From: Amaranthus tricolor
Lineage: Eukaryota > Streptophyta > Magnoliopsida > Caryophyllales > Amaranthaceae
Reading direction: 5' to 3'
Assembly (NCBI RefSeq): GCF_026212465.1
Contig: NC_080059.1
Coordinates: forward strand, 24,195,292-24,259,291
DNA: 64,000 nucleotides
Both the position numbers and the translations under genes were made by a program. The notes under the pieces are model-generated. The model was not told the DNA's origin and did no database searches. It worked only from the letters and a program-made list of their open reading frames with translations. Each line of letters opens with the position of its first letter. The first letter of the stretch is position 1. Positions 13,632-28,200 of the stretch are shown piece after piece.

Positions 13632-14961
13632 ATCATTGATCCTTGTTCATTCTTCATCGTTCATTCATCATTGATCATTGATCCTTGTTCATTCTTCATC
13701 GTTCATTCGTCATTGACCATTAATGCTTGTTCATTCTTCATCGTTCGTTCTTCATTGATCATTGATCCTTGTTCATTCTTCATCGTTCATTCGTCATTGA
13801 CCATTAATCCTTGTTCATTATTCATCGTTCATTCTTCATTGATCATTGTTCCTTGTTCATTCTTCATCGTTCATTCTTCATTGAGAATTGATCCTTGTTG
13901 ATTCTTCATCGTTCATTCTTCATTGATCATTGATCCTTGTTCATTCTTCATCGTTCATTCTTCATTGATCATTGATCCTTGTTCATTCTTCATTGTTCAT
14001 TCTTCTTTGATCATTGATCTTTTTTCATTCTTCATTGATCATTGATCCTTGTTCCTTCTTCATTGATCATTGATCCTTGTTCATTCTTCATCGTTCATTC
14101 GTCATTGACCATTAATGCTTGTTCATTCTTCATCGTTCATTCTTCATTGATCATTGATCCTTGTTCATTCTTCGTCGTTCATTCGTCATTGATCATTGAT
14201 CCTTGTTCATTCTTCATCGTTCATTCGTCATTGACCATTAATCCTTGTTCATTCTTCATCGTGCATTCTTCATTGATCATTGATCCTTGTTCATTCTTCA
14301 TCGTTCATTCGTCATTGACCATTAATCCTTGTTCATTCTTCATCGTGCATTCTTCATTGATCATTGATCCTTGTTCATTCTTCATCGTTCATTCGTCATT
14401 GACCATTAATCCTTGTTCATTATTCATCGTTCATTCTTCATTGATCATTGTTCCTTGTTCATTCTTCATCGTTCATTCTTCATTGAGAATTGATCCTTGT
14501 TCATTCTTCATCGTTCATTCTTCATTGATCATTGATCCTTGTTCATTCTTCATCGTTCATTCTTCTTTGATCATTGATCTTTGTTCATTCTTCATTGATC
14601 ATTGATCCTTGTTCATTCTTCATCGTTCATTCGTCATTGATCATTGATCCTTGTTCATTCTTCATCGTTCATTCGTCATTGATCATTGATCCTTGTTCAT
14701 TCTTCATCGATCATTCGTCATTAACCATTAATCCTTGTTCATTCTTCATCGTTCATTCGTCATTGACCATTAATGCTTGTTCATTCTTCATCGTTCATTC
14801 GTCATTGACCATTAATCCTTGTTCATTCTTCTTCGTTCATTTTTCATTGATAATTGTTCCTTGTTCATTCTTCATCGTTCATTCTTCATTGAGAATTGAT
14901 CGTTGTTCATTCTTCATCGTTCATTCTTCATTGATCATTGATCCTTGTTCATTCTTCATCG

Positions 14962-14976
14962 AATCATTCTTCATTG
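14962..14976. other. 15-bp B subunit (1-bp gain), copy 2
   Basis: Identical 15-bp B variant lying 1,345 bp after the first copy. Subunit phase moves from 10 to 11. Confidence 0.88.
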
Positions 14977-16320
14977 ATCATTGATCCTTGTTCATTCTTC
15001 ATCGTTCATTCATCATTGATCATTGATCCTTGTTCATTCTTCATCGTTCATTCGTCATTGACCATTAATGCTTGTTCATTCTTCATCGTTCATTCTTCAT
15101 TGATCATTGATCCTTGTTCATTCTTCATCGTTCATTCGTCATTGACCATTAATCCTTGTTCATTATTCATCGTTCATTCTTCATTGATCATTGTTCCTTG
15201 TTCATTCTTCATCGTTCATTCTTCATTGAGAATTGATCCTTGTTGATTCTTCATCGTTCATTCTTCATTGATCATTGATCCTTGTTCATTCTTCATCGTT
15301 CATTCTTCATTGATCATTGATCCTTGTTCATTCTTCATCGTTCATTCTTCTTTGATCATTGATCTTTTTTCATTCTTCATTGATCATTGATCCTTGTTCC
15401 TTCTTCATCGTTCATTCTTCATTGATCATTGATCCTTGTTCATTCTTCATCGTTCATTCGTCATTGACCATTAATGCTTGTTCATTCTTCATCGTTCATT
15501 CTTCATTGATCATTGATCCTTGTTCATTCTTCGTCGTTCATTCGTCATTGATCATTGATCCTTGTTCATTCTTCATCGTTCATTCGTCATTGACCATTAA
15601 TCCTTGTTCATTCTTCATCGTGCATTCTTCATTGATCATTGATCCTTGTTCATTCTTCATCGTTCATTCGTCATTGACCATTAATCCTTGTTCATTCTTC
15701 ATCGTGCATTCTTCATTGATCATTGATCCTTGTTCATTCTTCATCGTTCATTCGTCATTGACCATTAATCCTTGTTCATTATTCATCGTTCATTCTTCAT
15801 TGATCATTGTTCCTTGTTCATTCTTCATCGTTCATTCTTCATTGAGAATTGATCCTTGTTCATTCTTCATCGTTCATTCTTCATTGATCATTGATCCTTG
15901 TTCATTCTTCATCGTTCATTCTTCTTTGATCATTGATCTTTGTTCATTCTTCATTGATCATTGATCCTTGTTCATTCTTCATCGTTCATTCGTCATTGAT
16001 CATTGATCCTTGTTCATTCTTCATCGTTCATTCGTCATTGATCATTGATCCTTGTTCATTCTTCATTGATCATTCGTCATTAACCATTAATCCTTGTTCA
16101 TTCTTCATCGTTCATTCGTCATTGACCATTAATGCTTGTTCATTCTTCATCGTTCATTCGTCATTGACCATTAATCCTTGTTCATTCTTCTTCGTTCATT
16201 CTTCATTGATAATTGTTCCTTGTTCATTCTTCATCGTTCATTCTTCATTGAGAATTGATCGTTGTTCATTCTTCATCGTTCATTCTTCATTGATCATTGA
16301 TCCTTGTTCATTCTTCATCG

Positions 16321-16335
16321 AATCATTCTTCATTG
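16321..16335. other. 15-bp B subunit (1-bp gain), copy 3
   Basis: Identical 15-bp B variant lying 1,359 bp after the second copy. Subunit phase moves from 11 to 12. Confidence 0.88.
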
Positions 16336-18295
16336 ATCATTGATCCTTGTTCATTCTTCATCGTTCATTCATCATTGATCATTGATCCTTGTTCATTCTT
16401 CATCGTTCATTCGTCATTGACCATTCATGCTTGTTCATTCTTCATCGTTCATTCTTCATTGATCATTGATCCTTGTTCATTCTTCATCGTTCATTCGTCA
16501 TTGACCATTAATCCTTGTTCATTATTCATCGTTCATTCTTCATTGATCATTGTTCCTTGTTCATTCTTCATCGTTCATTCTTCATTGAGAATTGATCCTT
16601 GTTGATTCTTCATCGTTCATTCTTCATTGATCATTGATCCTTGTTCATTCTTCATCGTTCATTCTTCATTGATCATTGATCCTTGTTCATTCTTCATCGT
16701 TCATTCTTCTTTGATCATTGATCTTTTTTCATTCTTCATTGATCATTGATCCTTGTTCATTCTTCATCGTTCATTCGTCATTGACCATTAATGCTTGTTC
16801 ATTCTTCATCGTTCATTCTTCATTGATCATTGATCCTTGTTCATTCTTCGTCGTTCATTCGTCATCGATCATTGATCCTTGTTCATTCTTCATCGTTCAT
16901 TCGTCATTGACCATTAATCCTTGTTCATTCTTCATCGTTCATTCTTCATTGATCATTGATCCTTGTTCATTCTTCGTCGTTCATTCGTCATTGATCATTG
17001 ATCCTTGTTCATTCTTCATCGTTCATTCGTCATTGACCATTAATCCTTGTTCATTCTTCATCGTGCATTCTTCATTGATCATTGATCCTTGTTCATTCTT
17101 CATCGTTCATTCGTCATTGACCATTAATCCTTGTTCATTCTTCATCGTTCATTCTTCATTGATCATTGTTCCTTGTTCATTCTTCATCGTTCATTCTTCA
17201 TTGAGAGTTGATCCTTGTTGATTCTTCATCGTTCATTCTTCATTGATCATTGATCCTTGTTCATTCTTCATCGTTCATTCTTCATTGATCATTGATCCTT
17301 GTTCATTCTTCATCGTTCATTCTTCTTTGATCATTGATCTTTTTTCATTCTTCATTGATCATTGATCCTTGTTCCTTCTTCATCGTTCATTCTTCATTGA
17401 TCATTGATCCTTGTTCATTCTTCATCGTTCATTCGTCATTGACCATTAATGCTTGTTCATTCTTCATCGTTCATTCTTCATTGATCATTGATCCTTGTTC
17501 AATCTTCGTCGTTCATTCGTCATTGATCATTGATCCTTGTTCATTCTTCATCGTTCATTCGTCATTGACCATTAATCCTTGTTCATTCTTCATCGTGCAT
17601 TCTTCATTGATCATTGATCCTTGTTCATTCTTCATCGTTCATTCGTCATTGACCATTAATCCTTGTTCATTCTTCATCGTGCATTCTTCATTGATCATTG
17701 ATCCTTGTTCATTCTTCATCGTTCATTCGTCATTGACCCTTAATCCTTGTTCATTATTCATCGTTCATTCTTCATTGATCATTGTTCCTTGTTCATTCTT
17801 CATCGTTCATTCTTCATTGAGAATTGATCCTTGTTCATTCTTCATCGTTCATTCTTCATTGATCATTGATCCTTGTTCATTCTTCATCGTTCATTCTTCT
17901 TTGATCATTGATCTTTGTTCATTCTTCATTGATCATTGATCCTTGTTCATTCTTCATCGTTCATTCGTCATTGATCATTGATCCTTGTTCATTCTTCATC
18001 GTTCATTCGTCATTGATCATTGATCCTTGTTCATTCTTCATCGATCATTCGTCATTAACCATTAATCCTTGTTCATTCTTCATCGTTCATTCGTCATTGA
18101 CCATTAATGCTTGTTCATTCTTCATCGTTCATTCGTCATTGACCATTAATCCTTGTTCATTCTTCTTCGTTCATTCTACATTGATAATTGTTCCTTGTTC
18201 ATTCTTCATCGTTCATTCTTCATTGAGAATTGATCGTTGTTCATTCTTCATCGTTCATTCTTCATTGATCATTGATCCTTGTTCATTCTTCATCG

Positions 18296-18310
18296 AATCA
18301 TTCTTCATTG
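18296..18310. other. 15-bp B subunit (1-bp gain), copy 4
   Basis: Identical 15-bp B variant lying 1,975 bp after the third copy. Subunit phase moves from 12 to 13 and then holds at the points checked until 40,781. Confidence 0.88.
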
Positions 18311-18700
18311 ATCATTGATCCTTGTTCATTCTTCATCGTTCATTCATCATTGATCATTGATCCTTGTTCATTCTTCATCGTTCATTCGTCATTGACCATT
18401 AATGCTTGTTCATTCTTCATCGTTCATTCTTCATTGATCATTGATCCTTGTTCATTCTTCATCGTTCATTCGTCATTGACCATTAATCCTTGTTCATTAT
18501 TCATCGTTCATTCTTCATTGATCATTGTTCCTTGTTCATTCTTCATCGTTCATTCTTCATTGAGAATTGATCCTTGTTGATTCTTCATCGTTCATTCTTC
18601 ATTGATCATTGATCCTTGTTCATTCTTCATCGTTCATTCTTCATTGATCATTGATCCTTGTTCATTCTTCATCGTTCATTCTTCTTTGATCATTGATCTT

Positions 18701-21700
18701 TTTTCATTCTTCATTGATCATTGATCCTTGTTCATTCTTCATCGTTCATTCGTCATTGACCATTAATGCTTGTTCATTCTTCATCGTTCATTCTTCATTG
18801 ATCATTGATCCTTGTTCATTCTTCGTCGTTCATTCGTCATCGATCATTGATCCTTGTTCATTCTTCATCGTTCATTCGTCATTGACCATTAATCCTTGTT
18901 CATTCTTCATCGTTCATTCTTCATTGATCATTGATCCTTGTTCATTCTTCATCGTTCATTCGTCATTGACCATTAATCCTTGTTCATTCTTCATTGTTCA
19001 TTCTTCATTGATCATTGATCCTTGTTCATTCTTCATCGTTCATTCTTCTTTTATCATTGATCCTTGTTCATTCTTCATTGATCATTGATCCTTGTTCATT
19101 CTTCATCGTTCATTCGTCATTGATCATTGATCCTTGTTCATTCTTCATCGTTCATTCGTCATTGATCATTGATCCTTGTTCATTCTCCATCGTTAATTCG
19201 TCATTAACCATTAATCCTTGTTCATTCTTCATCGTTCATTCTTCATTGATCATTGATCCTTGTTCATTCTTCATCGTTCATTCGTCATTGACCATTAATC
19301 CTTGTTCATTCTTCATCGTTCATTCTTCATTTATCATTGATCCTTGTTCATTCTTCATCGTTCATTCTTCTTTGATCATAGATCCTTGTTCATTCTTCAT
19401 TGATCATTGATCCTTGTTCATTCTTCATCGTTCATTCGTCATTGATCATTGATCCTTGTTCATTCTTCATCGTTCATTCGTCATTGATCATTGATCCTTG
19501 TTCATTCTTCATCGTTCATTCGTCATTGACCATTAATCCTTGTTCATTCTTCATCGTTCATTCTTTATTGATCATTGATCCTTGTTCATTCTTCATCGTT
19601 CATTCTTCATTGATCATTGATCCTTGTTCATTATTCATCGTTCATTCGTCATTGACCATTAATCCTTGTTCATTCTTCATCGTTCATTCTTCATTGATCA
19701 TTGTTCCTTGTTCATTCTTCATCGTTCATTCTTCATTGAGAATTGATCCTTGTTCATTCTTCATCGTTCATTCTTCATTGATCATTGATCCTTGTTCATT
19801 CTTCATCGTTCATTCTTCATTGATCATTGATCCTTGTTTATTCTTCATCGTTCATTCGTCATTGATCATTGATCCTTGTTCATTCTTCATCGATCATTCG
19901 TCATTGATCATTGATCCTTGTTCATTCTTCATCGTTCATTCGTCATTGACCATTAATCCTTGTTCATTCTTCATCGTTCATTCTTTATTGATCATTGATC
20001 CTTGTTCATTCTTCATCGTTCATTCTTCATTGATCATTGATCCTTGTTCATTCTTCATCGTTCATTCTTCTTTGATCATTGATCTTTTTTCATTCTTCAT
20101 TGATCATTGATCCTTGTTCATTCTTCATCGTTCATTCGTCATTGATCATTGATCCTTGTTCATTCTTCATCGTTCATTCGTCATTGATCATTGATCCTTG
20201 TTCATTCTTCATCGTTCATTCGTCATTGACCATTAATCCTTGTTCATTCTTCATCGTTCATTCTTCATTGATTATTGATCCTTGTTCATTCTTCATCGTT
20301 CATTCGTCATTGACCATTAATCCTTGTTCATTCTTCATCGTTCATTCTTCATTGATCATTGATCCTTGTTCATTCTTCATCGTTCATTCTTCTTTGATCA
20401 TTGATCCTTGTTCATTCTTCATTGATCATTGATCCTTGTTCATTCTTCATCGTTCATTCGTCATTGATCATTGACCCTTGTTCATTCTTCATCGTTCATT
20501 CGTCATTGATCATTGATCCTTGTTCATTTTTCATCGTTCATTTGTCATTAACCATTAATCCTTGTTCATTCTTCACCGTTCATTCTTCATTGATCATTGA
20601 TCCTTGTTCATTCTTCATCGTTCATTCTTCTTTGATCATAGATCCTTGTTCATTCGTCATTGATCATTGATCCTTGTTCATTCTTCATCGTTCATTCGTC
20701 ATTGATCATTGATCCTTGTTCATTCTTCATCGTTCATTCGTCATTGACCATTAATCCTTGTTCATTCTTCATCGTTCATTCTTTATTGATCATTGATCCT
20801 TGTTCATTCTTCATCGTTCATTCTTCATTGATCATTGATCCTTGTTCATTATTCATCGTTCATTCGTCATTGACCATTAATCCTTGTTCATTCTTCATCG
20901 TTCATTCTTCATTGATCATTGTTCCTTGTTCATTCTTCATCGTTCATTCTTCATTGAGAATTGATCCTTGTTCATTCTTCATCGTTCATTCTTCATTGAT
21001 CATTGATCCTTGTTCATTCTTCATCGTTCATTCTTCATTGATCATTGATCCTTGTTTATTCTTCATCGTTCATTCGTCATTGATCATTGATCCTTGTTCA
21101 TTCTTCATCGATCATTCGTCATTGATCATTGATCCTTGTTCATTCTTCATCGTTCATTCGTCATTGACCATTAATCCTTGTTCATTCTTCATCGTTCATT
21201 CTTTATTGATCGTTGATCCTTGTTCATTCTTCATCGTTCATTCTTCATTGATCATTGATCCTTGTTCATTCTTCATCGTTCATTCTTCTTTGATCATTGA
21301 TCTTTTTTCATTCTTCATTGATCATTGATCCTTGTTCATTCTTCATCGTTCATTCGTTATTGATCATTGATCCTTGTTCATTCTTCATCGTTCATTCGTC
21401 ATTGATCATTGATCCTTGTTCATTCTTCATCGTTCATTCGTCATTGACCATTAATCCTTGTTCATTCTTCATCGTTCATTCTTCATTGATTATTAATCCT
21501 TGTTCATTCTTCATCGTTCATTCGTCATTGACCATTAATCCTTGTTCATTCTTCATCGTTCATTCTTCATTGATCATTGATCCTTGTTCATTCTTCATCG
21601 TTCATTCTTCTTTGATCATTGATCCTTGTTCATTCTTCATTGATCATTGATCCTTGTTCATTCTTCATCGTTCATTCGTCATTGATCATTGACCCTTGTT

Positions 21701-24700
21701 CATTCTTCATCGTTCATTCGTCATTGATCATTGATCCTTGTTCATTTTTCATCGTTCATTTGTCATTAACCATTAATCCTTGTTCATTGTTCACCGTTCA
21801 TTCTTCATTGATCATTGATCCTTGTTCATTCTTAATCGTTCATTCTTCTTTGATCATTGATCCTTGTTCATTCTTCATTGATCATTGATCCTTGTTCATT
21901 CTTCATCGTTCATTTGTAATTGATCATTGATCCTTGTTCATTCTTCATCGTTCATTCGTCATTGATCATTGATCCTTGTTCATTCTTCATCGTTCATTCG
22001 TCATTAACCATTAATCCTTGTTCATTCTTCATCGTTCATTCTTCATTGATCATTGATCCTTGTTCATTCTTCATCGTTCATTCGTCATTGACCATTAATC
22101 CTTGTTCATTCTTCATCGTTCATTCTTCATTGATCATTGATCCTTGTTCATTCTTCATCGTTCATTCTTCTTTGATCATAGATCCTTGTTCATTCTTCAT
22201 TGATCATTGATCCTTGTTCATTCTTCATCGTTCATTCGTCATTGATCATTGATCCTTGTTCATTCTTCATCGTTCATTCGTCATTGATCATTGATCCTTG
22301 TTCATTCTTCATCGTTCATTCGTCATTGACCATTAATCCTTGTTCATTCTTCATCGTTCATTCTTCATTGATTATTGATCCTTGTTCATTCTTCATCGTT
22401 CATTCGTCATTGACCATTAATCCTTGTTCTTTCTTCATCGTTCATTCTTCATTGATCATTGATCCTTGTTCATTCTTCATCGTTCATTCTTCTTTGATCA
22501 TTGATCCTTGTTCATTCTTCATCGTTCATTCTTCATTGATCATTGATCCTTGTTCATTCTTCATCGTTCATTCTTTATTGATCATTGATCCTTGTTCATT
22601 CTTCATCGTTCATTCTTCATTGATCATTGATCCTTGTTCATTATTCATCGTTCATTCGTCATTGACCATTAATCCTTGTTCATTCTTCATCGTTCATTCT
22701 TCATTGATCATTGTTCCTTGTTCATTCTTCATCGTTCATTCTTCATTGAGAATTGATCCTTGTTCATTCTTCATCGTTCATTCTTCATTGATCATTGATC
22801 CTTGTTCATTCTTCATCGTTCATTCTTCATTGATCATTGATCCTTGTTTATTCTTCATCGTTCATTCGTCATTGATCATTGATCCTTGTTCATTCTTCAT
22901 CGATCATTCGTCATTGATCATTGATCCTTGTTCATTCTTCATCGTTCATTCGTCATTGACCATTAATCCTTGTTCATTCTTCATCGTTCATTCTTTATTG
23001 ATCATTGATCCTTGTTCATTCTTCATCGTTAATTCTTCATTGATCATTGATCCTTGTTCATTCTTCATCGTTCATTCTTCTTTGATCATTGATCTTTTTT
23101 CATTCGTCATTGATCATTGATCCTTGTTCATTCTTCATCGTTCATTCGTCATTGATCATTGATCCTTGTTCATTCTTCATCGTTCATTCGTCATTGACCA
23201 TTAATCCTTGTTCATTCTTCATCGTTCATCCTTCATTGATTATTGATCCTTGTTCATTCTTCATCGTTCATTCGTCATTGACCATTAATCCTTGTTCTTT
23301 CTTCATCGTTCATTCTTCATTGATCATTGATCCTTGTTCATTCTTCATCGTTCATTCTTCTTTGATCATAGATCCTTGTTCATTCTTCATCGTTCATTCT
23401 TCATTGATCATTGATCCTTGTTCATTCTTCATCGTTCATTCTTCTTTGATCATTGATCTTTTTTCATTCTTCATTGATCATTGATCCTTGTTCATTCTTC
23501 ATCGTTCATTCGTCATTGATCATTGATCCTTGTTCATTCTTCATCGTTCATTCGTCATTGATCATTGATCCTTGTTCATTCTTCATCGTTCATTCGTCAT
23601 TGACCATTAATCCTTGTTCATTCTTCATCGTTCATTCTTCATTGATTATTGATCCTTGTTCATTCTTCATCGTTCATTCGTCATTGACCATTAATCCTTG
23701 TTCATTCTTCATCGTTCATTCTTCATTGATCATTGATCCTTGTTCATTCTTCATCGTTCATTCTTCTTTGATCATAGATCCTTGTTCATTCTTCATTGAT
23801 CATTGATCCTTGTTCATTCTTCATCGTTCATTCGTCATTGATCATTGATCCTTGTTCATTCTTCATCGTTCATTCGTCATTGATCATTGATCCTTGTTCA
23901 TTCTTCATCGTTCATTCGTCATTGACCATTAATCCTTGTTCATTCTTCATCGTTCATTCTTCATTGATTATTGATCCTTGTTCATTCTTCATCGTTCATT
24001 CGTCATTGACCATTAATCCTTGTTCTTTCTTCATCGTTCATTCTTCATTGATCATTGATCCTTGTTCATTCTTCATCGTTCATTCTTCTTTGATCATTGA
24101 TCCTTGTTCATTCTTCATCGTTCATTCTTCATTGATCATTGATCCTTGTTCATTCTTCATCGTTCATTCTTTATTGATCATTGATCCTTGTTCATTCTTC
24201 ATCGTTCATTCTTCATTGATCATTGATCCTTGTTCATTATTCATCGTTCATTCGTCATTGACCATTAATCCTTGTTCATTCTTCATCGTTCATTCTTCAT
24301 TGATCATTGTTCCTTGTTCATTCTTCATCGTTCATTCTTCATTGAGAATTGATCCTTGTTCATTCTTCATCGTTCATTCTTCATTGATCATTGATCCTTG
24401 TTCATTCTTCATCGTTCATTCTTCATTGATCATTGATCCTTGTTTATTCTTCATCGTTCATTCGTCATTGATCATTGATCCTTGTTCATTCTTCATCGAT
24501 CATTCGTCATTGATCATTGATCCTTGTTCATTCTTCATCGTTCATTCGTCATTGACCATTAATCCTTGTTCATTCTTCATCGTTCATTCTTTATTGATCA
24601 TTGATCCTTGTTCATTCTTCATCGTTCATTCTTCATTGATCATTGATCCTTGTTCATTCTTCATCGTTCATTCTTCTTTGATCATTGATCTTTTTTCATT

Positions 24701-25006
24701 CTTCATTGATCATTGATCCTTGTTCATTCTTCATCGTTCATTCGTTATTGATCATTGATCCTTGTTCATTCTTCATCGTTCATTCGTCATTGATCATTGA
24801 TCCTTGTTCATTCTTCATCGTTCATTCGTCATTGACCATTAATCCTTGTTCATTCTTCATCGTTCATTCTTCATTGATTATTAATCCTTGTTCATTCTTC
24901 ATCGTTCATTCGTCATTGACCATTAATCCTTGTTCATTCTTCATCGTTCATTCTTCATTGATCATTGATCCTTGTTCATTCTTCATCGTTCATTCTTCTT
25001 TGATCA
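18701..25006. repeat. Mosaic block with 1,218-1,260, 1,596 and 3,388-bp displacements
   Basis: Equivalent cassettes lie at 19,400 and 20,660 (1,260 bp), 20,079 and 21,297 (1,218 bp), 22,200 and 23,796 (1,596 bp), and 21,297 and 24,685 (3,388 bp, continuing with 21,619/25,007 and 21,920/25,308). All are multiples of 14. Linked markers include TTCTTTATTG, TTGTTTATTC, TTCATCGATCATTCG and the TTCACCG monomer. The overlapping displacements mean the block was built by several duplications of different size. Confidence 0.8.
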
Positions 25007-28000
25007 TTGATCCTTGTTCATTCTTCATTGATCATTGATCCTTGTTCATTCTTCATCGTTCATTCGTCATTGATCATTGACCCTTGTTCATTCTTCATCG
25101 TTCATTCGTCATTGATCATTGATCCTTGTTCATTTTTCATCGTTCATTTGTCATTAACCATTAATCCTTGTTCATTCTTCACCGTTCATTCTTCATTGAT
25201 CATTGATCCTTGTTCATTCTTCATCGTTCATTCTTCTTTGATCATTGATCCTTGTTCATTCTTCATTGATCATTGATCCTTGTTCATTCTTCATCGTTCA
25301 TTTGTAATTGATCATTGATCCTTGTTCATTCTTCATCGTTCATTCGTCATTGATCATTGATCCTTGTTCATTCTTCATCGTTCATTCGTCATTAACCATT
25401 AATCCTTGTTCATTCTTCATCGTTCATTCTTCATTGATCATTGATCCTTGTTCATTCTTCATCGTTCATTCGTCATTGACCATTAATCCTTGTTCATTCT
25501 TCATCGTTCATTCTTCATTGATCATTGATCCTTGTTCATTCTTCATCGTTCATTCTTCTTTGATCATAGATCCTTGTTCATTCTTCATTGATCATTGATC
25601 CTTGTTCATTCTTCATCGTTCATTCGTCATTGATCATTGATCCTTGTTCATTCTTCATCGTTCATTCGTCATTGATCATTGATCCTTGTTCATTCTTCAT
25701 CGTTCATTCTTCATTGACCATTAATCCTTGTTCATTCTTCATCGTTCATTCTTCATTGATTATTGATCCTTGTTCATTCTTCATCGTTCATTCGTCATTG
25801 ACCATTAATCCTTGTTCTTTCTTCATCGTTCATTCTTCATTGATCATTGATCCTTGTTCATTCTTCATCGTTCATTCTTCTTTGATCATTGATCCTTGTT
25901 CATTCTTCATCGTTCATTCTTCATTGATCATTGATCCTTGTTCATTCTTCATCGTTCATTCTTCTTTGATCATTGATCTTTTTTCATTCTTCATTGATCA
26001 TTGATCCTTGTTCATTCTTCATCGTTCATTCGTTATTGATCATTGATCCTTGTTCATTCTTCATCGTTCATTCGTCATTGATCATTGATCCTTGTTCATT
26101 CTTCATCGTTCATTCGTCATTGACCATTAATCCTTGTTCATTCTTCATCGTTCATTCTTCATTGATTATTGATCCTTGTTCATTCTTCATCGTTCATTCG
26201 TCATTGACCATTAATCCTTGTTCATTCTTCATCGTTCATTCTTCATTGATCATTGATCCTTGTTCATTCTTCATCGTTCATTCTTCTTTGATCATTGATC
26301 CTTGTTCATTCTTCATTGATCATTGATCCTTGTTCATTCTTCATCGTTCATTCGTCATTGATCATTGACCCTTGTTCATTCTTCATCGTTCATTCGTCAT
26401 TGATCATTGATCCTTGTTCATTTTTCATCGTTCATTTGTCATTAACCATTAATCCTTGTTCATTCTTCACCGTTCATTCTTCATTGATCATTGATCCTTG
26501 TTCATTCTTCATCGTTCATTCTTCTTTGATCATTGATCCTTGTTCATTCTTCATTGATCATTGATCCTTGTTCATTCTTCATCGTTCATTTGTAATTGAT
26601 CATTGATCCTTGTTCATTCTTCATCGTTCATTCGTCATTGATCATTGATCCTTGTTCATTCTTCATCGTTCATTCGTCATTAACCATTAATCCTTGTTCA
26701 TTCTTCATCGTTCATTCTTCATTGATCATTGATCCTTGTTCATTCTTCATCGTTCATTCGTCATTGACCATTAATCCTTGTTCATTCTTCATCGTTCATT
26801 CTTCATTGATCATTGATCCTTGTTCATTCTTCATCGTTCATTCTTCTTTGATCATAGATCCTTGTTCATTCTTCATTGATCATTGATCCTTGTTCATTCT
26901 TCATCGTTCATTCGTCATTGATCATTGATCCTTGTTCATTCTTCATCGTTCATTCGTCATTGATCATTGATCCTTGTTCATTCTTCATCGTTCATTCTTC
27001 ATTGACCATTAATCCTTGTTCATTCTTCATCGTTCATTCTTCATTGATTATTGATCCTTGTTCATTCTTCATCGTTCATTCGTCATTGACCATTAATCCT
27101 TGTTCTTTCTTCATCGTTCATTCTTCATTGATCATTGATCCTTGTTCATTCTTCATCGTTCATTCTTCTTTGATCATTGATCCTTGTTCATTCTTCATCG
27201 TTCATTCTTCATTGATCATTGATCCTTGTTCATTCTTCATCGTTCATTCTTCTTTGATCATTGATCTTTTTTCATTCTTCATTGATCATTGATCCTTGTT
27301 CATTCTTCATCGTTCATTCGTTATTGATCATTGATCCTTGTTCATTCTTCATCGTTCATTCGTCATTGATCATTGATCCTTGTTCATTCTTCATCGTTCA
27401 TTCGTCATTGACCATTAATCCTTGTTCATTCTTCATCGTTCATTCTTCATTGATTATTGATCCTTGTTCATTCTTCATCGTTCATTCGTCATTGACCATT
27501 AATCCTTGTTCATTCTTCATCGTTCATTCTTCATTGATCATTGATCCTTGTTCATTCTTCATCGTTCATTCTTCTTTGATCATTGATCCTTGTTCATTCT
27601 TCATTGATCATTGATCCTTGTTCATTCTTCATCGTTCATTCGTCATTGATCATTGACCCTTGTTCATTCTTCATCGTTCATTCGTCATTGATCATTGATC
27701 CTTGTTCATTTTTCATCGTTCATTTGTCATTAACCATTAATCCTTGTTCATTCTTCACCGTTCATTCTTCATTGATCATTGATCCTTGTTCATTCTTCAT
27801 CGTTCATTCTTCTTTGATCATTGATCCTTGTTCATTCTTCATTGATCATTGATCCTTGTTCATTCTTAATCGTTCATTTGTAATTGATCATTGATCCTTG
27901 TTCATTCTTCATCGTTCATTCGTCATTGATCATTGATCCTTGTTCATTCTTTATCGTTCATTCGTCATTAACCATTAATCCTTGTTCATTCTTCATCGTT

Positions 28001-28200
28001 CATTCTTCATTGATCATTGATCCTTGTTCATTCTTCATCGTTCATTCGTCATTGACCATTAATCCTTGTTCATTCTTCATCGTTCATTCTTCATTGATCA
28101 TTGATCCTTGTTCATTCTTCATCGTTCATTCTTCTTTGATCATAGATCCTTGTTCATTCTTCATTGATCATTGATCCTTGTTCATTCTTCATCGTTCATT
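25007..28200. repeat. 1,288-bp higher-order repeat, about 2.5 copies
   Basis: Equivalent points are at 25,007, 26,295 and 27,583, and at 25,308, 26,596 and 27,884, always 1,288 bp apart. Within a unit the short units are separated by 238, 322, 406 and 322 bp, that is 5, 7, 9 and 7 full monomers each plus one 28-bp unit. This gives 28 monomers and 4 short units (92 subunits). Copies look nearly identical. The third departs near 28,270 at the TTCTCCATCG variant. Homology probably extends left to about 24,690. Confidence 0.87.
25255..25282. repeat. Representative 28-bp short unit
   Basis: This unit consists of TTCATTCTTCATTG followed by ATCATTGATCCTTG. The first half is A at its start and B at its end, so exactly one 14-bp subunit is missing. 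Well over a hundred such units occur in the window, most densely to the right, usually 238-406 bp apart. In the + strand frame that is open in full monomers, the A/B fusion leads directly to a TGA, so each short unit ends an apparent open frame. It is shown once as an example. Confidence 0.9.

Larger units (their letters stand above)
13229..18700. repeat. 1,345/1,359/1,975-bp higher-order repeat block
   Basis: Equivalent cassettes start at 13,229, 14,574, 15,933 and 17,908, displacements of 1,345, 1,359 and 1,975 bp. The first two are 96 and 97 subunits plus 1 bp, and the third is 141 subunits plus 1 bp. The extra base is the AATCATTC insertion carried by each copy. Other linked markers are TTCTTCGTTC, GATCGTTG, TTGATTCTTC and CATCGTGCATTC. 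The longer step includes an added 616 bp of monomers. Confidence 0.85.
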
